From an uncultured Prevotellaceae bacterium (GTDB lineage Bacteria; Bacteroidota; Bacteroidia; Bacteroidales; Bacteroidaceae), in assembly GCA_900316355.1 (NCBI GenBank), contig ONCQ01000018.1, forward strand, positions 1-47,940: 47,940 nt of DNA, in the 5' to 3' direction. The position numbers and the translations under genes were made by a program. Shown piece by piece: positions 43,360-47,940 of this stretch. The notes below the pieces were generated by a model that made no database searches, was not told the DNA's origin, and saw nothing but the letters and a program-made list of their open reading frames with translations. Within the stretch, counting starts at the first letter, position 1. Each line of letters starts with the position of its first letter.

Positions 43360-43401
43360 ATTGCCAATTGCCAATAGCCAATAGCCAATAGCCAATAGCC
43401 A
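43360..43401. repeat. Heptad array ATAGCCA, six units
   Basis: ATTGCCA x2 then ATAGCCA x4, period exactly 7, starting 4 bp from the stop codon of the giant minus-strand gene. Same unit class as the array between sprA and GH125. Confidence 0.9.
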
Positions 43402-43405
43402 ACCA

Positions 43406-46400
43406 CTACGGAATATCACCGACATTCACCTCAGCGTCGCACTTCACGATACCGGCGTCACCGCCGCCGAAGACATTGCCCATGACCTTGGCGCCCTTGA
43501 AGATGTTCACCTGCGTCCAGACGGTGTAGCCGAATTCATTAGAATCCAGCTTCGTGGAACCACGGCTGGCGCCATAGACCTCACCGCCATAGTGGGCAAC
43601 ATATTCAGAGGACGTACCTACCACACCACGGATGTTCACCTGACAGTAGGACTGGCGTCCGATGCCATGACCAGGAGCGCTGTCGCCCTTCACATAAGGC
43701 TGGTAGTCCTCCGTGATAGGTTCTCCCATGCTGGGTGGTCCTACGCTGGCGAGTGAACCGCCGCCATAGACATTACGGTGGATGGTGCCGCCGTTGATGT
43801 CCACCTGCGTGAAGTGTGTCACGGAACCAGACGAGCTACTGTAGTCCTCTTCCTTGACGGGTTGATCATGATAGGTAATACCGGGAACTGTATCATCAAT
43901 CTTACGATCACCATTGAAGTCATACTGATACTTCGTGATACCCGAACCCGCGCCATGGACATTGCCTCGGAACATCCACATCGGGTTGTTGAGTTCCTCC
44001 TCAAGGGAGAGACCCGTCGTCTGCAGGAGTGTCCTGTTCGTGTCGTTGTAGGGCATACCTATCTCGCCGTTGTTGACCACCACACGCGTGTCACGGCGCA
44101 CATGTCCATCCTGACCGCCGCCATAGACGGAAGCGAGGATCTTAGGCGTGCCGCTGGCCAGATAGGTCTCGTAGTCACCATCCGTGGCGAAGTCGGCGCG
44201 TGTCTTACCTATCGTCACATCGGTCTCGTTGACATAGCCGGAGAAGAAGGCCGGGCAGTATAAGTAGCGTGGGGTCTCGGCAATATTGGGTGCCGCCTCA
44301 CCGGCACTGCCACCGAAGACGTTGCCGTAAGGCAGCTCGTTCTTCATGCTCAAGACTGGGTTGGTCTCGTTGACATAGCCCACGGTGCCGCCAAGCACCT
44401 TGACGGTGGCCTTACCGCTGTGGAGGAACTCCCAGGCATCGTCGCCCTCGCTGGTGCTCGTCCACAGGTTGCCGGTAATCTTCTCACCATAGCCCATCGC
44501 TGCACCGATGGCGAAGTCATTGGCGTAGTCATCGGCGCCGCTGGCGTAGTTACCCTTACCCACAGAACCCATGTTACCGCCGCCATAGACATTGCGCATC
44601 ACATGGCCGTCGTTCATGGTCACATAGGTGTTGCCCATGACCCTACCTGCTATCAAGCTGTAGATCTTAGCATCGTAGGTGCCGCCGCCACCAATCTTCG
44701 CCAGCGGCAGCGTGTAGGTGCCCGTACCCTTACCGGCGCCATAGACGGAGTGGCCGATCAGACCCTTGCTCACCGTCACATGGGCATCACCATAGACATA
44801 GCCATCCTCACCGCTTCCGTGGACGGAGCCGGTGATGCAGGGCGTCGTGAAGTCATTCTCGATGGTCGCCTCATCGGGTGTCGCATACGTGGTCGGGTAG
44901 TTGACGTTCACCTCGGTATCCTTCACGTATGCCAGGTGTGCCATCACGTAGCGGTCATCAGCCAAACCACGTGAGCTGCCATAGACATCGCCGCCGTCGA
45001 GGGTGCGTGTGCCGATGTGGCCGCCTGTGATGTTCACCGTAGCCTTACCGGTGTTGGGAGCGAACTCGAACTTGTACGGCCAGCTGAGGGCGAAGCTTGA
45101 AGCCTCATTGATGTGTCGAGCTGTTCCTGTTCCTCCCTTTTCAACAGCCGTCGTATCTGTCTCATTCGTGATGGTGCCCACCATAGCCATGGCACCGCCG
45201 CCATAGACAGAGCGTACGATGTGACCGCCGGCGATGTTGACGAAGGTGTTTCCGCCCACCAAACCAGACTTCGGGTTGTAGTATTTCTTACCATCACCAC
45301 CGGTGTAGGTGTCAATACCGCAACCAGCGCCATAGACATTACCACGCAGCGACTGCGCATCATGTGTCACCACCTCGTCACCTTCGATGATGTAGTATGG
45401 ATCTGCCGCATCGGAAATACCGATGGTACCGCTATAGACGTTCACCGTAGCGCTCTTGTCGTTATGACCGTTCTCGCCACCGCCATAGACAGAGCCCTTG
45501 ATGTGCGGCGAGGCCAGGTCGCTGGAACCTCTCGTACCGATGTTGACGATGGATCGGTTGACCCATGCCACGCGGTCGTAAGGATCCACAAGTTTTCCGC
45601 CCTCTATCACCGGTGCCTGCAGGTCGCCTCGTGACGAGCCGAAGACAAGACCGTTGTCACGACCGCTGATGCCGATGGTGCCGCCCGTGATGTTGACGGT
45701 AGCCGTACCTGTGCCGTCTGTCCAGCTCCAAGGAACGCCTGCGAGCGGAATGAAGGCTGGGTCATCGGTGCCGTTGGACAGCTTGAACGTACCCACGGAA
45801 GCCAGGGCACCGCCGCCATAGACCATGTGGTAGATGTTACCACCGCTGATGTTGACATGGGTGTTACCCTTGACAAGGCCGGCTGTTGTGTCATCCTTAT
45901 GGCCTTTACCGCCACCAAAGACATTACCCATCGTAGCAGAACCAAACATCACGTAACCAGCATTTGTGCCACCATCCAAGGCTGTGACCTCATCACGACC
46001 AATCTTACCGTTGCTGATGTTGACACGGGTATTACCGCTAACGACAGCCATCTCACCGCCGCCAAAGACACTGGCACGCACCAAAGTGGTCTTTCCTTCG
46101 GGCTGGCTCATGCTGATATAAGTGCTATCCTTCACCTCACCACCGAAGCTATTTGTTGCGTCTGGAGTATCATCCTTACCCTTACCGCCGCCATAGATGC
46201 TACCGAAGGTGTACTTCACATCACTGTTGCCAGTCGTCGGGTAAGTTGCAGGGACATCAACCGTTTTCTTCGTAGGAGCAGATGTCGTTATCTCCGTTCC
46301 GATGGTACCACCCGAGAAGATAATTTCCGTACCGGCAACTATAGGATTGTCGGCTGCATCCACCATAGGTGTCTCGCCATCGTAACGCTGGTGATATCCC

Positions 46401-47940
46401 TGTACGGCACCAAACTCGCCGCCGCCATAGACATTACCCATAATCCAAGGATTACCGCTGATGGTCAGCTTCGTACTCTTGACGTTACCCAGTTTCTTCC
46501 ATTCGATAGCAGAGGTCAAATTACCAGACCCATCGTAAGTAGAGATTGGTGATCCGTTCAACAGCGTGTAGCGTCCCATACCGCCAGCAAAGACGTTGCC
46601 GCCACGGGTATGCATCAGGCGATTGTTCGTCTCCAACTGGGTACTTGGCATATAGGCCGTTGCCGTTGTCAATGCAGCTCCTGTTGTTTCTGGAGAAATG
46701 TATTGGAACTCATACTTGTTACCAATGACGGTGTTCTCGCCGCTGATGTTGACCACCACATGACCACGTCCCTTGGTGAGTCCGCCGGGTGGAACAAAGC
46801 CTTCTTCTGTCACATTATCACCACGCATCTCGCCATAACCCGTTTCATCCTTGCTGAACAGCCCATAGCCCACAGAGCCCAGACGACCGCCGCCATAGAC
46901 AGAGCCCAGCATGGTACCACCCGTGATGTTCACCGTCACGGCTCCGGCCACGTTACCGGCAGTGTAGGCATCACCACCGAATCCACGACCGCCGCCGAAG
47001 ACGTTACCATCCACGTAGCTGGTACCCCAAGTACCAATCTTGGCACCCTCGCTGATGTTCATATCGACATTGCCCAGCACGTGACCATCCTCACCGCCGC
47101 CGAAGACGGAGCCGTAGATGATACCGCCAGAGACATTCACCTTGGCATGGCCCACGTTGGTGCTCTTGTTGAAGTGCACACGCTGGTCACCCTTACCGGC
47201 GCCGAAGAGGTAGCAGGTCACAGGGTGAGCCGCAATCTGATCCAGCGTACGAGGCACACCGAGCGTACCGCCCGTCATCGTGACGTTCGTTGTACCAGTA
47301 ACATTCGTCATCTCGTTACCGCCATAGACGTTCGTCAGGATATGATACGTGTCGCCCTCAACCAAACCGGCAGACATGAGCCACTCATAGGTGCCGTCGC
47401 CCTTCGGATAGGTGAAGTAACCGCAGCCACCACCAAAGACGTTGCCATAGAAAGTGTGACCGTCGGAGCCTCCTGTACCGTCAGCTTCTCCATAAGTTTC
47501 AGCATCATAACCCTCGTCCGCATGTTCATCGTACGGCAGCCACTTCATAGTGCCTGAGTAAGATTTACCATACGGCCATGCGGCACACTCAGGCATCAGT
47601 GCAGCCTTTGCTGTAATCTCCTCTGCCGTTGCTGTCGTCGGGTCAATGAAGTCAGCCTCAGCGTAAGCTGCCGTCTTGGTATCACCGAGACCAATCTGTC
47701 CGCCTCGGATGTTGACATGCGTATTACGGAGCACACGACCGTTCTCAGAACCACCATATACGCCACCGGCAATCAAGGCGCTGTCGCTGATAATCACCTC
47801 TGTGCTGTCGACGTAAGTTCTGAAGTCGATATCCTTATCAGTAGCCGGATTCGTCAATTCACCACGACCAGCACCAAATACGTAACCATAGTCCTCAGGC
47901 ATCGTCATGGGTGTAGGCGTTGCCACGCCATTGCTTGCAG
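43406..47940 (-). CDS. Giant GNV(F/Y)GGG-repeat protein (5' end outside the window)
   Basis: At least 1511 residues; the frame stays open to the last base, so the N-terminus and any signal peptide lie beyond 47940. I count about 28 copies of a (N/S)V(F/Y/H)G(G/A/S)(G/S) motif spaced about 40-70 residues apart, each usually followed by a charged turn and a strand pair such as VNISGG. Turn types recur (ENGH, GKGH, ALASV, SSRGD). The pattern suggests a long right-handed beta-solenoid surface protein. The C-terminus (VFGGGDAGIVKCDAEVNVGDIP) stops inside a repeat and has no T9SS-type tail, unlike the other secreted proteins here, so it may be truncated or sorted another way. Family function unknown to me. 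Confidence 0.85.
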   Translation of the reverse strand, partial: ASNGVATPTPMTMPEDYGYVFGAGRGELTNPATDKDIDFRTYVDSTEVIISDSALIAGGVYGGSENGRVLRNTHVNIRGGQIGLGDTKTAAYAEADFIDPTTATAEEITAKAALMPECAAWPYGKSYSGTMKWLPYDEHADEGYDAETYGEADGTGGSDGHTFYGNVFGGGCGYFTYPKGDGTYEWLMSAGLVEGDTYHILTNVYGGNEMTNVTGTTNVTMTGGTLGVPRTLDQIAAHPVTCYLFGAGKGDQRVHFNKSTNVGHAKVNVSGGIIYGSVFGGGEDGHVLGNVDMNISEGAKIGTWGTSYVDGNVFGGGRGFGGDAYTAGNVAGAVTVNITGGTMLGSVYGGGRLGSVGYGLFSKDETGYGEMRGDNVTEEGFVPPGGLTKGRGHVVVNISGENTVIGNKYEFQYISPETTGAALTTATAYMPSTQLETNNRLMHTRGGNVFAGGMGRYTLLNGSPISTYDGSGNLTSAIEWKKLGNVKSTKLTISGNPWIMGNVYGGGEFGAVQGYHQRYDGETPMVDAADNPIVAGTEIIFSGGTIGTEITTSAPTKKTVDVPATYPTTGNSDVKYTFGSIYGGGKGKDDTPDATNSFGGEVKDSTYISMSQPEGKTTLVRASVFGGGEMAVVSGNTRVNISNGKIGRDEVTALDGGTNAGYVMFGSATMGNVFGGGKGHKDDTTAGLVKGNTHVNISGGNIYHMVYGGGALASVGTFKLSNGTDDPAFIPLAGVPWSWTDGTGTATVNITGGTIGISGRDNGLVFGSSRGDLQAPVIEGGKLVDPYDRVAWVNRSIVNIGTRGSSDLASPHIKGSVYGGGENGHNDKSATVNVYSGTIGISDAADPYYIIEGDEVVTHDAQSLRGNVYGAGCGIDTYTGGDGKKYYNPKSGLVGGNTFVNIAGGHIVRSVYGGGAMAMVGTITNETDTTAVEKGGTGTARHINEASSFALSWPYKFEFAPNTGKATVNITGGHIGTRTLDGGDVYGSSRGLADDRYVMAHLAYVKDTEVNVNYPTTYATPDEATIENDFTTPCITGSVHGSGEDGYVYGDAHVTVSKGLIGHSVYGAGKGTGTYTLPLAKIGGGGTYDAKIYSLIAGRVMGNTYVTMNDGHVMRNVYGGGNMGSVGKGNYASGADDYANDFAIGAAMGYGEKITGNLWTSTSEGDDAWEFLHSGKATVKVLGGTVGYVNETNPVLSMKNELPYGNVFGGSAGEAAPNIAETPRYLYCPAFFSGYVNETDVTIGKTRADFATDGDYETYLASGTPKILASVYGGGQDGHVRRDTRVVVNNGEIGMPYNDTNRTLLQTTGLSLEEELNNPMWMFRGNVHGAGSGITKYQYDFNGDRKIDDTVPGITYHDQPVKEEDYSSSSGSVTHFTQVDINGGTIHRNVYGGGSLASVGPPSMGEPITEDYQPYVKGDSAPGHGIGRQSYCQVNIRGVVGTSSEYVAHYGGEVYGASRGSTKLDSNEFGYTVWTQVNIFKGAKVMGNVFGGGDAGIVKCDAEVNVGDIP

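Noticed and set aside
46610..47557. Plus-strand open frame (315 aa) opposite the GGG-repeat protein
   Set aside because: His/Ala/Thr-rich repetitive shadow of the repeat gene, with no start context or domain.

Overview
The window looks like a chromosomal segment of a GC-rich Bacteroidales, most likely Prevotella or a close relative. The evidence is a Bacteroidetes promoter signature (TTTG, about 20 bp, TAnnTTTG) at several gene starts, a full-length sprA (type IX secretion translocon), several large surface proteins with the short T9SS-style C-terminal tail (…GxYxxNGxKvxvK), a BspA-type leucine-rich repeat protein, a GH125 mannosidase, and the gene orders ruvA-sprA and rluB-asnS. No phage, integrase, rRNA or CRISPR array is visible.

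Layout. 1-618: a DUF4248-like small gene, then about 300 bp of stacked tandem repeats. 619-3704 (minus): a small secreted protein and an unusual 939-aa single-chain amino-acid ABC importer (permease + substrate-binding lobes in swapped order + ATPase + anti-sigma-like C-terminus). 4088-17192 (plus): a small peptide and two giant secreted surface proteins (BspA-like LRR/dockerin, 1569 aa; CARDB/Calx-beta-like, 2651 aa). 17238-22439: tilS (minus), tRNA-Cys (plus), a secreted multidomain glycoside hydrolase and a PrsW-family protease (both minus). 22546-22812: a strong candidate structured ncRNA with 6S-like architecture. 22824-33880: a small conserved protein (minus), then amidase, hypothetical, ruvA and sprA (plus). 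33964-40147: GH125, purB, rluB with an RGG-like repeat tail, and asnS (plus). 40192-43185 (minus): an outer-membrane barrel, a DUF559 endonuclease and a NagB-like/PIG-L fusion. 43406-47940 (minus): the C-terminal part of a giant protein with about 28 GNV(F/Y)GGG repeats, open at the window edge.

The most distinctive feature is repeat biology. (i) A GC-rich palindromic repeat family (core CCCTCCC-loop-GGGAGGG with an arm ending GAGTC(C)TA) occurs about ten times, both between genes and in frame inside genes (sprA twice, tilS, the signal peptide of the 2651-aa protein, possibly the ABC fusion joint). Two copies form 47-bp inverted repeats, about 87% identical and bordered by TA, that exactly bracket the DUF559 endonuclease gene. 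This looks like a 0.5-kb mobile unit and a possible source of the solo copies. (ii) Tandem arrays of period exactly 7 bp, with a different unit at each locus, sit at many gene borders and also run in frame through coding sequence (tilS, glycoside hydrolase tail), recalling the heptanucleotide STRR repeats of cyanobacteria. (iii) 10-bp, 32-bp and 22-bp arrays fill two other intergenic gaps.

Functionally, SprA would export the CTD-bearing surface proteins and the glycoside hydrolase. The GH125, the glycosidase and perhaps the NagB/PIG-L protein point to glycan use. The remainder is housekeeping (tRNA modification, Holliday junction processing, purine synthesis, tRNA charging, rRNA pseudouridylation).
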